A stretch of 64,000 bases of DNA from JBBROS01 sp965213855. Lineage in GTDB: Bacteria; Pseudomonadota; Alphaproteobacteria; Acetobacterales; Acetobacteraceae. The translations under genes were made by a program, and so were the position numbers. The notes beneath the pieces are model-generated. The model was not told the origin of the DNA. It made no database searches and saw only the letters and a program-made list of their open reading frames with translations. The stretch is taken from assembly GCA_965213855.1 (NCBI GenBank), contig CBDCAA010000008.1, positions 372,001 to 436,000 on the forward strand. Direction: 5' to 3'. Shown one piece after another: positions 35,758 through 45,249 of this stretch; position 1 is the stretch's first letter, and every line of letters begins with the position of its first letter.

Positions 35758-36876
35758 ATGGTGAAGTATGTAGACCCGCGGTCCGGTGCAACCTGGCCTT
35801 TACAGATCCCGCGCTGGTGCGGCGATGCGGGCCAGCCGCTCCTGCTGACGCCAGGCCCGGGGATCGGGCGGCGGCAGGTCGATCCCGGCGTGCGCAGCCT
35901 CTGGCGATACCGGGCCGCATTGCCGTTCGCCGTCGAGGAACCGATCACGATGGGCGAGGGCTGCACGCCCTTGCTCCGCCGCGCGCTGCACGGCGGGGTG
36001 GCGCACCTCAAATGCGAGTGGTTCATGCCGACCGGCAGCTTCAAGGACCGAGGCGCCAGCGTGATGCTCAGCCTGTTGCGGGCGCAGGGGGTGCGCGCGG
36101 TCTTGGAGGACAGCAGCGGCAACGGCGGCGCGGCCGTCAGCGCCTATGCCGCGGCGGGCGGGATGGAGGCGACCATCATGGCGCCCGCGAGCACGAGCCC
36201 GGCCAAGACGGTGCAGATGCGGGCGCATGGCGCCGCCGTGGAGCTGATCCCGGGCACCCGGCAGGACACGAGCGCCGCCGCCGAGGCGCGCGCCGCGACC
36301 CTGTTCTACGCCAGCCATAACTGGCACCCGTTCTTCCTCGAAGGCACCAAGACCCTTGCGTATGAGCTTTGGGAGGACCTTGGCTTCGCGGCGCCCGACA
36401 ACGTCGTCGTGCCGTGCGGCGCCGGATCGAACGTGCTGGGCTGCTGGATCGGCTTCTCGGAGCTGCTGCGGGCGGGCGCGATCACGCGCATGCCGCGGTT
36501 GTGGGCGGTCCAGCCCGTGCATTGCGGGCCGATTGCGGCGGCGGCGCTGGGCGTCGAGGCGGAGCCGGTGCGGCCGACGTTGGCGGAGGGGACGGCGATC
36601 GCGGCGCCGATCCGGCTGCCGGAGGTGGTCGCGGCGCTGCGGGAGTCGGGGGGTGGGGCGCTGGCGTTGACCGAGGCGGAGATCGCGGCGGAGGTGCTAC
36701 ACCTGGCGCGGCTGGGCCTCTATGTGGAGCCGACCTGCGCGCAGGCGGCGGCGGCGTTCGGGCGGTTGCTGGCGGCGGGGCAGATCGCGGCAGCGGAGAC
36801 GACCGTGGTGGTGTTGACGGGAACGGGGCTGAAGGCGACGCCGAGGATCGCGGAGTTGCTGGGGATTGCTATCTGA
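35758..36876 (+). CDS. Threonine synthase-like PLP-dependent enzyme
   Basis: Fold-type II PLP enzyme of 372 residues. The PLP lysine is in MPTGSFKDRGASVM, the Asn contact in EDSSGNGGAAVSAYAA, and the phosphate-binding Gly loop in VVPCGAGSNVLGCW. The beginning (VKYVDPRSGATWPLQIPRWCGDAGQPLLL) resembles the small N-terminal piece found in archaeal-type threonine synthases. It may convert phosphohomoserine to threonine or act as a lyase on another amino acid; next to an ArgE/DapE-like deacylase, a role in amino-acid catabolism is plausible. Confidence 0.87.
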   Translation: MVKYVDPRSGATWPLQIPRWCGDAGQPLLLTPGPGIGRRQVDPGVRSLWRYRAALPFAVEEPITMGEGCTPLLRRALHGGVAHLKCEWFMPTGSFKDRGASVMLSLLRAQGVRAVLEDSSGNGGAAVSAYAAAGGMEATIMAPASTSPAKTVQMRAHGAAVELIPGTRQDTSAAAEARAATLFYASHNWHPFFLEGTKTLAYELWEDLGFAAPDNVVVPCGAGSNVLGCWIGFSELLRAGAITRMPRLWAVQPVHCGPIAAAALGVEAEPVRPTLAEGTAIAAPIRLPEVVAALRESGGGALALTEAEIAAEVLHLARLGLYVEPTCAQAAAAFGRLLAAGQIAAAETTVVVLTGTGLKATPRIAELLGIAI

Positions 36877-36905
36877 TCGGGCGCTGGCTAGCGCTTGCGG
36901 CCACC

Positions 36906-36940
36906 CACCTCCGGCCCCTCCCTTGCAGGGAGGGGAGGTG
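36906..36940. repeat. Extragenic C/G-run hairpin, second copy
   Basis: Outer arms CACCT (36906-36910) and AGGTG (36936-36940) enclose inner arms CCCCTCCCT (36915-36923) and AGGGAGGGG (36927-36935) with a three-base loop. It lies in the 79-base gap between two convergent genes (ends at 36876 and 36956) and shares its core and left flank with the copy at 26378-26398. It could serve as a transcription end here. Confidence 0.5.
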
Positions 36941-36955
36941 TAGGGCGTCGCGTAA

Positions 36956-39121
36956 TCAGGCGGCCTTGGCTTCGCGGCGGCGGCGGTGGAGGATGAACTC
37001 GGTGTAGCCGTTCGGCTGGGCGCGGCCTTGCAGCACCAGGTCACAGGCGGCCTGGAAGGCCGGGCCGTTCTCGTTGCCGGCCATGGGGGCATAGGCGGCG
37101 TCGCCGGCGTTCTGCCGGTCGACCACCTGGGCCATGCGGCGCAGCGTCTCCATCACCTGGTCCTGCGTGACGATGCCATGGTGCAGCCAGTTGGCGATGT
37201 GCTGGCTGCTGATCCGGAGCGTCGCGCGGTCCTCCATCAGCCCGACGTCGTGGATGTCAGGCACCTTCGAGCAGCCAACCCCCTGGTCGATCCAGCGGAC
37301 GACATAGCCGAGGATACCCTGGGCGTTGTTGTCGAGCTCCTGTTGCACGTCGGCCGGGGCCCAGTTGGGACGGTCGGCGACCGGGATCGTCAGCAGGGCG
37401 CGGAGCGAGTCGGCGGGCGTGCCCCGCGGATGGCCGGCGAGTTCAGCCTGCCGGGCCGCGACGTCGACCATGTGGTAGTGCAGCGCATGCAGCGTGGCGG
37501 CGGTGGGCGAGGGCACCCAAGCGGTGTTGGCGCCGGCCCGCGGGTGGCCGATCTTCTGGTCCAGCATCTCGGCCATCCGGTCGGGCGCCGCCCACATGCC
37601 CTTGCCGATCTGGGCACGGCCGCGCAGGCCGCAGGCAAGCCCGATATCGACGTTGCGGTCCTCGTAGGCGCGGATCCAGTCGGTGCCCTTCATCTCGTTC
37701 TTGCGGATCATCGCGCCCGCTTCCATCGAGGTGTGCATCTCGTCCCCGGTGCGGTCGAGGAAGCCCGTGTTTATGAACACGACCCGTTCGCGCGCAGCGT
37801 GGATGCAGGCGGCCAGGTTCGCGCTCGTGCGCCGCTCCTCGTCCATGATGCCCATCTTCAGCGTGTTGCGCGGCAGGCGGAGCACGTCCTCGACCTGGCT
37901 GAACAGCCGCTCGGCGAAGGCCACCTCGTCCGGCCCATGCATCTTCGGCTTGACGATGTAGACCGAGCCGGCCCGGCTGTTGAGCCGCTTGCCGCCCGTC
38001 CGTCCCTGACCGATGTCATGGATGGCGATCATCGACGTCACGAGCGCGTCCAGCAGGCCCTCGGGGATCTCGGCCCCGTCGGCGTTGAGCACGGCGTCGG
38101 TATACATGTGGTGGCCGACGTTGCGGATCAGCATCAGGCTGCGGCCCGGCAAGGTCACGGGGCTGAAATCCGGCGCGACGTAGCTGCGGTCGGGGTTGAG
38201 GCGGCGCACGAGGGTGCGGCCGTTCTTCTCCAGATTGGCCTCGAGCGTGCCGGCCATCAGACCGAGCCAGTTGCGATACACCACGACCTTGTCGGCGGCA
38301 TCCACGGCAGCGACGCTGTCCTCGCAGTCCTGGATGGTGGTGATCGCGCTTTCGAGGATCAGGTCGGACATGCCGGCCGGGTCGGTCTGGCCGATCGGGT
38401 GGCTGCGATCGATCCTGATCTCGAGGTGGATGCCGTGGTGGCGCAGCAGGACGCCGGTGGGCGCCGCGGGGTCGCCGGTGTAGCCGACGAACTGCCCGGG
38501 GTCGCGCAGCGCGCTGGTGCCGACGACGAGATGGCCGTTGTTGACGCTGTAGCCGGTCGCGTCGGCATGGCTGCCCTGGGCGAGCGGGGCGACCTCGTCC
38601 AGCACCTGCTTGGCACGGGCGACGACCAGGGCGCCGCGCTTGGGGTTGTAGGCGCCGCCGCGGGTGGCGCCGCCCGTCTCCGGCAGCGCGTCGGTGCCAT
38701 ACAACGCGTCATACAGGCTGCCCCAGCGGGCATTGGCCGCATTCAGCGCATAGCGGGCGTTCATGACCGGGACAACGAGCTGCGGCCCGGCGATGGCGGC
38801 GATCTCGGGGTCGACGTTCGCCGTCTCGACCGTGAACGGCTCGGGTTCGGGCAGCAGGTAGCCGATCCCGCGCAGGAAGGCCTCGTAGGCGGCCGCGTCA
38901 ATCGGCCGGGCGGCGTGCTCGGCGTGCCAATGGTCGATGTGGCGCTGCAGCTCGTCGCGCCGGGCCAGAAGCGCGGCGTTCACGGGTGCGAGGTCCACGA
39001 CAAGCTGGGCGAGACCGGTCCAGAACGTGTCGGCGCCGACCCCGGTGCCCTCGAGCGCCTCTGCGATGAAGGCATGCAGCACGGGTGCGACCTTCAGGGT
39101 AGCGACCTCGATCCGATCCAT
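36956..39121 (-). CDS. glcB: Malate synthase G
   Basis: Condenses glyoxylate with acetyl-CoA to malate in the glyoxylate/glycolate pathway. The length (721 residues) is that of monomeric isoform G. Recognisable segments: ARWGSLYDALYGTDALPE, GVLLRHHGIHLEIRIDR, TTIQDCEDSVAAVDA, KPKMHGPDEVAF, MGIMDEERRTSANL and FINTGFLDRTGDEMHTSME near the active-site Asp, ending VLQGRAQPNGYTEFIL. ATG 39121 (MDRIEVATLKVAPVL) is preferred to the start at 39154. No isocitrate lyase is present in the window, so it probably serves glycolate or acetate use with genes elsewhere. Confidence 0.97.
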   Translation of the reverse strand: MDRIEVATLKVAPVLHAFIAEALEGTGVGADTFWTGLAQLVVDLAPVNAALLARRDELQRHIDHWHAEHAARPIDAAAYEAFLRGIGYLLPEPEPFTVETANVDPEIAAIAGPQLVVPVMNARYALNAANARWGSLYDALYGTDALPETGGATRGGAYNPKRGALVVARAKQVLDEVAPLAQGSHADATGYSVNNGHLVVGTSALRDPGQFVGYTGDPAAPTGVLLRHHGIHLEIRIDRSHPIGQTDPAGMSDLILESAITTIQDCEDSVAAVDAADKVVVYRNWLGLMAGTLEANLEKNGRTLVRRLNPDRSYVAPDFSPVTLPGRSLMLIRNVGHHMYTDAVLNADGAEIPEGLLDALVTSMIAIHDIGQGRTGGKRLNSRAGSVYIVKPKMHGPDEVAFAERLFSQVEDVLRLPRNTLKMGIMDEERRTSANLAACIHAARERVVFINTGFLDRTGDEMHTSMEAGAMIRKNEMKGTDWIRAYEDRNVDIGLACGLRGRAQIGKGMWAAPDRMAEMLDQKIGHPRAGANTAWVPSPTAATLHALHYHMVDVAARQAELAGHPRGTPADSLRALLTIPVADRPNWAPADVQQELDNNAQGILGYVVRWIDQGVGCSKVPDIHDVGLMEDRATLRISSQHIANWLHHGIVTQDQVMETLRRMAQVVDRQNAGDAAYAPMAGNENGPAFQAACDLVLQGRAQPNGYTEFILHRRRREAKAA

Positions 39122-39386
39122 CAGGCACGTCTCCTTCGATTGTGCGGCTGTCATACTGCCCTTTGCCCCGGTGTCGAGACGGTGCGACGCTGCCGCACGC
39201 GGTTTTCAGGGGAGAAGAACGATGGCGTGAGGATGGCTCGGGGCAGGACCTCCGGTTTCGGCGCTCGCGCGCTCCGGCGCGGCGTGACGTTCGTTCGGGC
39301 CGGAACGCGCATGACACTCTCAGACATCTTGTGGTCGCGCCGGAACCCGCCATGCTGCATCGCAATACGGGCGGAGCAAGAGCGTC

Positions 39387-40871
39387 ATGTCTGTCACGGC
39401 CGAGCGCGCGCCTTGGTTCGCCGCCATCCGCGCGCTGGATCTCACCCGGGCACGGACCTGCATCTACGCGCTGCTGCTGATCGGGGGGCCAGCCCTGGCC
39501 GGGCTGGTGACGTGGGACGGGCCGTTCCAGACGCCTGACGAAGCGGCTAACTTCGACCGGTCGGTCCAGCTCTCGGAGGGCCGGTTCATGCCTCGGCTCG
39601 GGCCGGCCGGAGACGCGGCCGGCGACACCCTAGACCTCACGGTGCAGCGGCTGGGCCAGTTCTACACCGCGCGGTTCTACGACCGTTACATTGAGCCGTT
39701 CGGGGAAGCGCGGGTAGACTTTGCCGAGGCCTGGACGACGCCGCTTGCAGGAGCCGCCACGTTCTCGGAATTCAGCAACACAGTCATCTACTTTCCTCTG
39801 GCGCATGCCATCCCCGCGGCCGTCACGGCCGGGTTGCGCGCGGCAGGCGCGCCGCCACTGGCCTGGAACTACGCGGCACGCGCGGCGAACGCGGGCGTGG
39901 CGATCGGGCTGTATTGCCTGTCGATCATGATCATGCCGGACGCGGCGCTCTTCATCCTCGTCTTCGCACTGCTGCCGCGCACACTGTTCGCGACCGCGTC
40001 GTTGTCGCCGGACGCGCTGCTGCTGCCGGTTTCGGCCGTATTCGCCTCGCTTCTCGGCCGGTTGGCCCGCGCCGGCCAGCTTCCAACGAAGCTTTATGCC
40101 GGGCTCGCCGGCTGCACGATCGTCATCGGCGTCTTTAAAATCGCATATGTTCCGCTGGTCGTGCTGCCCACCCTGGTCGAGCTTCTCGCAAAGCGGCGTG
40201 TGTCGGCTCCGGCGATCCTGTTGGCAGCCTCGGCGCTCCTCGCGGTTGGGATCTGGGCGGCGTGGATGGCCGCGATCAAGCCATACGTGTTCACCATCCG
40301 GCATGACGTGCCGGTGGACGTTTACGGCCAGCTCCGCCACCTCATGCGCGAGCCGCTCCGAAGCTTCACGATCGTCGAGCATACGATCGCGCTCTCGGGC
40401 CGTGACTACTTGAAGGAGATGGTGGGCGGGAATCTCGGCTCGACGCTTGCGAAGGTACCGCGGCCGGTTTCCGTCGTGGCGTGGGTCATGCTCGTTGCGG
40501 CGGCGCTCGTTGGCAGCGCGCGGGCGCGTCTCTGTCGGTCAGAGTTGGCGCTTGCACTCGCCGTTTCGCTCTCGGTGGTGTGCGCGGTTCTGTTGCTGCT
40601 GTATATGCAATACACGGAGCTCGATGCGGACTACGTCGACGGCGTCCAAGGCCGCTACTTCCTGCCATTGCTTCCAGTGCTCGCGTCGCTGCTGCCGAAG
40701 TTCCCATTCGGTTCTGTCGCGGCCACGGCAGTCAGCGCGGGCGTCATCGTTGCCACACTGGTGAGTTCGGTGCAGTTGGTCGATATGATGCGCACCCGGT
40801 TTTGGATGGACACGACACCGGTTGCACCCAGCTTCCGGGCATTCGTCACATCGCCCGCGCCTGCAGGCTGA
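39387..40871 (+). CDS. DUF2142 polytopic membrane protein
   Basis: 494 residues with roughly ten to twelve hydrophobic spans. The family pattern is QTPDEAANFDRSVQLSEG after the first span (acidic first loop as in GT-C glycosyltransferases), SLSPDALLLPVSAVF, and VQGRYFLPLLPVL near the end. DUF2142 proteins resemble membrane glycosyltransferases that use lipid-linked sugars, but activity is unproven. ATG 39387 is preceded by GGAGCAAGAGCGTC. The gene is flanked by unrelated genes and sits after a 265-base gap; no surface-polysaccharide cluster is present around it. Confidence 0.85.
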   Translation: MSVTAERAPWFAAIRALDLTRARTCIYALLLIGGPALAGLVTWDGPFQTPDEAANFDRSVQLSEGRFMPRLGPAGDAAGDTLDLTVQRLGQFYTARFYDRYIEPFGEARVDFAEAWTTPLAGAATFSEFSNTVIYFPLAHAIPAAVTAGLRAAGAPPLAWNYAARAANAGVAIGLYCLSIMIMPDAALFILVFALLPRTLFATASLSPDALLLPVSAVFASLLGRLARAGQLPTKLYAGLAGCTIVIGVFKIAYVPLVVLPTLVELLAKRRVSAPAILLAASALLAVGIWAAWMAAIKPYVFTIRHDVPVDVYGQLRHLMREPLRSFTIVEHTIALSGRDYLKEMVGGNLGSTLAKVPRPVSVVAWVMLVAAALVGSARARLCRSELALALAVSLSVVCAVLLLLYMQYTELDADYVDGVQGRYFLPLLPVLASLLPKFPFGSVAATAVSAGVIVATLVSSVQLVDMMRTRFWMDTTPVAPSFRAFVTSPAPAG

Positions 40872-40884
40872 ACCAGGAGCCGCC

Positions 40885-41160
40885 ATGACCCCCGAGGATT
40901 TCCGCGCCCGTCCCGACGCCGATGGCCTGCCGCCTGCCCAGGCTGCGCTGTGGTGGGCCGCCCGCGGGGAATGGGATCGTGCGCACGAAGCCGCGCAGTC
41001 GGTCAGCGACAAGGAGACGGACTGGGTCCATGCCTACCTGCACCGGGTCGAGGGCGACATGGACAATGCCCGCTACTGGTATGCCCGCGCCGACCATCCG
41101 GCCGAAACCGGCCCGCTCGACGCCGAATGGACCCGGATCGTCGCCGCGCTCGCGGGCTAG
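40885..41160 (+). CDS. Small conserved-type hypothetical protein
   Basis: 91-residue soluble protein, rich in Trp, Ala and acidic residues (ALWWAARGEWDRAHEAAQ, WVHAYLHRVEGDMDNARYWYARADH). The pattern looks like two helical hairpins akin to a TPR/Sel1-like fold. ATG 40885 follows AGGAG by a normal gap. Its stop overlaps the stop of the convergent dipeptidase gene (CTAG). No function assigned. Confidence 0.78.
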   Translation: MTPEDFRARPDADGLPPAQAALWWAARGEWDRAHEAAQSVSDKETDWVHAYLHRVEGDMDNARYWYARADHPAETGPLDAEWTRIVAALAG

Positions 41161-42536
41161 CTCAGCGTCCCCAATAGCCGGGCATGCGCGCGGATGCCGT
41201 GCACGAAGCAGCGCCACTCGAACTTCTCGTTGGGCGAGTGAACCTGGTCGTCTTCGAGACCGAAGCCCATCAGCAGGCTGTCCAGCCCCAGCAAGCGCTT
41301 GAGGCTCTCGACGACGGGGATGCTGCCGCCGCTGCCCACCAGCACAGCCGGCCGGCCATATTCCGCCGCGAGCGCCGCCCGGGCCGCCTGCACGAAGCGG
41401 CTGCCGGACGGAATCTCCACCCCCGGTGCGGAAGCCAGCACCTCGATGCCGGCGTGCACACCCGGCGGCAGCCGCGCATCGACGAAGGTGCGGAACGCGG
41501 CCGCGACGGCAGCCGGGTCCTGCCCGGGCACGAGCCGGAACGACACCTTCGCGCCCGCCTCCGCCGCGATCACCGTCTTGCCGCCTGGTCCCTGGTAGCC
41601 GCCCCAGATGCCGTTCACGTCCGCAGTCGGGCGTGCCCACAACCGATCCAGCGCCGGCCGCCCGCGCTCCCCGGCCGGCGCAGTGAGCCCAACGCCGCCC
41701 AGGAACGCGCCCTCGTCGAAGCCCAGCGCCTGCCACTCTGCCGCCAGCGGCGCCGATACCTCCGCCACCCCGTCGTAGAAGCCCGGCAGTTGGATGCGCC
41801 CGTCGCGGTCCTGCAATTCACCGAGGATGCGCGTGAGCACATTGATGGGGTTGTGGGCCGAGCCGCCGAACAGCCCGGAATGCAGGTCTCGGTTGGCAGC
41901 CTTGATCGCCAGCTGGACGTAGGCCATCCCGCGCAGCCGGGTCGTCAGCGCTGGCGTGTCGATGTCCCACATGTTGGTGTCGCTGATCACGCACACATCG
42001 GCGCGTAGCGCCTCCCGATGCGCGGCCAGGAACGGCTCCAGGTTCGGGCTGCCGACCTCCTCCTCGCCCTCCACCAGCACAGAAACCTGCACCGGGATGG
42101 TGCCGGTCGCGGCATGCCAGGCGCGCAACGCCTCCAGCCAGAGCATCACCTGGCCTTTGTCGTCGACGGCGCCGCGCGCCACCACGCGCGGGCCATGCGG
42201 GCCGTCCGTCAGCTTCGGGTCGAACGGGTCGGCGCTCCAGAGGTCGAGCGGCTCGGCCGGCTGCACGTCGTAATGGCCGTAGAACAGCACGTGCGGGGCC
42301 CCAGGACCGGGGCCGGGGTGATGCGCCAGAACCGCAGGCAGTCCGGCCGTTGGCCTGACGTCGGCCGTGAAGCCCAGCCCGGCGAGCTGGCTGCGCACCC
42401 ATTCGGCCGCGCGCAGGCAGTCTCTGGCGTGGCCGGGCTGCGCGCTCACGCTCGGGATGCGCAGGAACTCGAACCACCGCTCCCGCGCGGCATCGAGGCT
42501 GGAGTCGATCTGGTCGAGGACGGTGTCGATGGTCAT
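41157..42536 (-). CDS. M20 family dipeptidase
   Basis: Zinc carboxy/dipeptidase of 459 residues related to carnosinase/PepV-like enzymes. Metal ligands are in FYGHYDVQPAEPLDLW, ARGAVDDKGQVMLW and LVEGEEEVGSPNLEP, with the lid (dimerisation) domain between NRDLHSGLFGG and VLVGSGGSIPVVE, and a final His in DDQVHSPNEKFEW. Cytoplasmic; no signal peptide. ATG 42536 is well placed. It is divergent from the peptide-type substrate-binding protein gene (45 bases apart), which suggests a peptide uptake and cleavage pair. Confidence 0.94.
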   Translation of the reverse strand: MTIDTVLDQIDSSLDAARERWFEFLRIPSVSAQPGHARDCLRAAEWVRSQLAGLGFTADVRPTAGLPAVLAHHPGPGPGAPHVLFYGHYDVQPAEPLDLWSADPFDPKLTDGPHGPRVVARGAVDDKGQVMLWLEALRAWHAATGTIPVQVSVLVEGEEEVGSPNLEPFLAAHREALRADVCVISDTNMWDIDTPALTTRLRGMAYVQLAIKAANRDLHSGLFGGSAHNPINVLTRILGELQDRDGRIQLPGFYDGVAEVSAPLAAEWQALGFDEGAFLGGVGLTAPAGERGRPALDRLWARPTADVNGIWGGYQGPGGKTVIAAEAGAKVSFRLVPGQDPAAVAAAFRTFVDARLPPGVHAGIEVLASAPGVEIPSGSRFVQAARAALAAEYGRPAVLVGSGGSIPVVESLKRLLGLDSLLMGFGLEDDQVHSPNEKFEWRCFVHGIRAHARLLGTLS

Positions 42537-42581
42537 GCGACGATGATGGCGGAGGCTGGCGCGCCCGGCTAGGTTTCCCGC

Positions 42582-44147
42582 ATGATCACCCGACGCGCTG
42601 CCCTCGTTGCCTCCACGGCGACCGTCCTGGCCCGGCCGGCCATCGCGCAGCCGGCGTCGGTGCTGCGCTTCGTCCCACAGGGCAACCTGAACAACCCGGA
42701 CCCGGTCTGGACGACCACGACCATCGCCCGCAACCACGGCCTGATGATCTGGGACACGCTGTACGCCGTCACCAGCCGGCTCGAGCCGCGACCGCAGATG
42801 GTCGAGGGCGACGAGGTGCTCGACGACGGCCGCACGTGGCGCTTCACCCTGCGCGACGGGCTCGCCTTCCACGACCGCGAACCGGTCCGCGGCACCGACT
42901 GCATCGCCAGCATCCAGCGCTGGGGCAAGCGCCGCGGCTTCGGCCAGCGCTTCCTGGCGCAGACGGCCGAGCTGCGCGCCGTGTCCGACCGGGTGTTCGA
43001 GATCCGCATGACCCGGCCGTTTCCGCTGATGCGCGAGGCGCTGTCCGATTCCTGCTTCGTCATGCCCGAGCGGGTCGCGAAGACCAGCGCGTTCGAGCAG
43101 ATCACCGACTACACCGGCAGCGGCCCGTTCCGGTTCGTCCGTGACGAGTGGATCAGCGGCAGCCAGGCCATCTATGCCCGCAACGAGCGGTATGTGCCGC
43201 GGCAGGAGCCGCCCGACGCCGCTTCCGGCGGCAAGGTCGCCCATTTCGACCGCGTCGAGTGGCGCATCGTCCCCGACCCGGCGACCGCCGCGGCCGCGCT
43301 GCAGGCCGGCGAGGTGGACTGGGTCGAGAACCCGCTGTTCGACCTGCTTCCGCAGCTGCGGGCGGCCAAGGGCGTGCGCGTGCTGACCAACGACCATATC
43401 GGCGCCGTCGCCATGGTGGCGATCAACCACCTGCATCCGCCGTTCGACAACCCGAAGCTGCGGCGCGCGCTGCTGCCGGCGATCGACCAGCAAGCCTTCA
43501 TGGAGGCGGCCTATGGCGACGAGACGGCGCTATACCGCACCGGGGTGGGTGTGTTCACGCCGGGCCTGCCGATGGCGAACACCGCCGGGCTCGAAGCCCT
43601 CACCCGGCCGCGCGATGCGGCGCTCGCCAAGCGGCTGGTCGCCGAAAGCGGGTACGCGGGCGAGCCGGTGGTGCTGATGTCGCCGTCGGACTATCCGGAC
43701 CAGCAAGCCTTCAGCCAGGTGATCCGCGACCTGATGGTCCAACTCGGCATCAAGGTCGACTACGTCAGCATGGATTGGGGCACGCTGGTGCAGCGCCGCG
43801 CCAGCCGCGAGCCGCCGGACAAGGGCGGGTGGGGGATGTTCTGCACCACCTACGAGGGCACCAGCGTCGCCAACCCGGCGACGCACCTGCCAATGCGCGG
43901 CAACGGCCCCGACGGCTGGTTCGGCTGGCCGACCGACGCGCCCATGGAGGCGATGCGCGACGAATGGTTCGACGCGCCGGACGAGGCGGCACAGCGCGCG
44001 ATCTGCGAGCGCATGCAGGTCCACGCATTCGACACGGTGCCGTTCTATCCCGTCGGCCAACGCTTTCTCGCGACAGCCACGCGCGACACGCTGGCGGACG
44101 TCGTCCCCGCGCCCTATCCGGTGTTCTGGGGCGCGCGCAACACGTAG
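42582..44147 (+). CDS. ABC transporter substrate-binding protein, family 5 (peptide/nickel type)
   Basis: Periplasmic receptor of 521 residues. The N terminus (MITRRAALVASTATVLARPAIAQ) carries an Arg pair and a cleavable signal, resembling a Tat or Sec signal. SBP_bac_5 landmarks are DPVWTTTTIARNHGLMIWDTLYA, EGDEVLDDGRTWRFTLRDGLAFHD, VLTNDHIGAVAMVAINHLHPPFDN and KLRRALLPAIDQQAFM. No permease or ATPase genes follow, so the rest of the transporter is elsewhere. Ligand probably an oligopeptide or similar; not determined. Confidence 0.93.
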   Translation: MITRRAALVASTATVLARPAIAQPASVLRFVPQGNLNNPDPVWTTTTIARNHGLMIWDTLYAVTSRLEPRPQMVEGDEVLDDGRTWRFTLRDGLAFHDREPVRGTDCIASIQRWGKRRGFGQRFLAQTAELRAVSDRVFEIRMTRPFPLMREALSDSCFVMPERVAKTSAFEQITDYTGSGPFRFVRDEWISGSQAIYARNERYVPRQEPPDAASGGKVAHFDRVEWRIVPDPATAAAALQAGEVDWVENPLFDLLPQLRAAKGVRVLTNDHIGAVAMVAINHLHPPFDNPKLRRALLPAIDQQAFMEAAYGDETALYRTGVGVFTPGLPMANTAGLEALTRPRDAALAKRLVAESGYAGEPVVLMSPSDYPDQQAFSQVIRDLMVQLGIKVDYVSMDWGTLVQRRASREPPDKGGWGMFCTTYEGTSVANPATHLPMRGNGPDGWFGWPTDAPMEAMRDEWFDAPDEAAQRAICERMQVHAFDTVPFYPVGQRFLATATRDTLADVVPAPYPVFWGARNT

Positions 44148-44221
44148 CCGGAACCTGAGCCAGGGACGCACCGTTGCACGTCCAGAGAAGGCCGCGCCGG
44201 CGGCCAAACGGGGCAGGACTG

Positions 44222-45226
44222 ATGCTGAAGACGATCTGGACGATGACGAAGGAGACGTTCGTCGATTACATCGACGACAACGCGCTCAGCCGCGGGGCGG
44301 CGATCGCGTACTACACAGTGCTGTCGATCGGCCCGCTGCTGGTGATCTGTATCGCCGTCGCGGGCCTGGTGTTCGGGCAGGAGGCCGCGCAGGGCGCGAT
44401 CGTGGGTCAACTGCAGGGGCTCATGGGCGACCAGGCGGCGGAGATCATCCAGACCGCGATCAAGAGCGCCAGCAACAAGTCCAGCGGTATCATCGCCACC
44501 ATCATCGGCATCGTCACGCTGCTGCTGACCGCGACCGGCGCGTTCGGCGAGCTGCAGGCGACGCTGAACTACATCTGGAAGGTGCAGCCGAAGGCCGGCG
44601 TGGGTGCGATGATCAAGGCGCGGGCGGCAAGCCTCGGCCTGGTGGCCACTCTCGGGTTCCTGCTCCTGGTCTCGCTGGTGGTCAGCGCCGCGCTGCACGC
44701 ACTGGGAGCTTACTTGAACGGCTTCCTGCCGGGCGCCGCGGTCCTGCTGCAGGTCGCCAACCTGGTGGTGTCGTTTCTGATCGTGTCGGCGTTGTTCGCG
44801 GCCGTCTACAAGATCCTGCCGGACCGGCAGCTGAGTTGGAAGGACGTGGGCGTCGGCGCCATCGCGACGGCATTCCTGTTCACGGTCGGCAAGACGGTCA
44901 TCGGCATCTACATCGGCAGCAGCAGCATGGGGTCGAGCTATGGCGCGGCGAGCGCGCTGGTGATCATCCTGGTGTGGATTTATTACTCGTCGCAGATCTT
45001 CCTGCTGGGCGCCGAGTTCACGAAGGTCTGGGCGAGTCACCATGGCAGCGAAGAGGCGTTCGCGGCACGCAACACCGATAGTGGCGCGGCACCGGTGCCG
45101 CAGACGCCGCAGACCGCGGTGCAGAACATCGTCGCCCACAGCGTGCGCCATCGCAACGGCCTCGGGTTCGGCCTGTTCGAGATTGCAGCCCTTGGCACGC
45201 TGCTGATGGTCGTACGGAAGCGCTGA
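44222..45226 (+). CDS. YihY/BrkB family inner-membrane protein
   Basis: 334 residues with six hydrophobic spans. Family landmarks: DNALSRGAAIAYYTVLSIGPLLVICIA, TATGAFGELQATLNYIWKV, YKILPDRQLSWKDVGVGAIATAFLF and SSYGAASALVIILVWIYYSSQIFLLGAEFTKVW. Formerly called ribonuclease BN; the real function is unknown, possibly transport. The cytoplasmic C-terminal tail is followed by a final hydrophobic stretch (FGLFEIAALGTLLMV). ATG 44222 follows GGGCAGGACTG. Confidence 0.93.
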   Translation: MLKTIWTMTKETFVDYIDDNALSRGAAIAYYTVLSIGPLLVICIAVAGLVFGQEAAQGAIVGQLQGLMGDQAAEIIQTAIKSASNKSSGIIATIIGIVTLLLTATGAFGELQATLNYIWKVQPKAGVGAMIKARAASLGLVATLGFLLLVSLVVSAALHALGAYLNGFLPGAAVLLQVANLVVSFLIVSALFAAVYKILPDRQLSWKDVGVGAIATAFLFTVGKTVIGIYIGSSSMGSSYGAASALVIILVWIYYSSQIFLLGAEFTKVWASHHGSEEAFAARNTDSGAAPVPQTPQTAVQNIVAHSVRHRNGLGFGLFEIAALGTLLMVVRKR

Positions 45227-45249
45227 GCCGGGCCGACGGTTCTGACGGC

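Noticed and set aside
36986..39538. 850-codon plus-strand frame opposite glcB
   Set aside because: Composition is that of a codon-position shadow (long runs of H, R, G, V, D) and it lies fully antisense to malate synthase.
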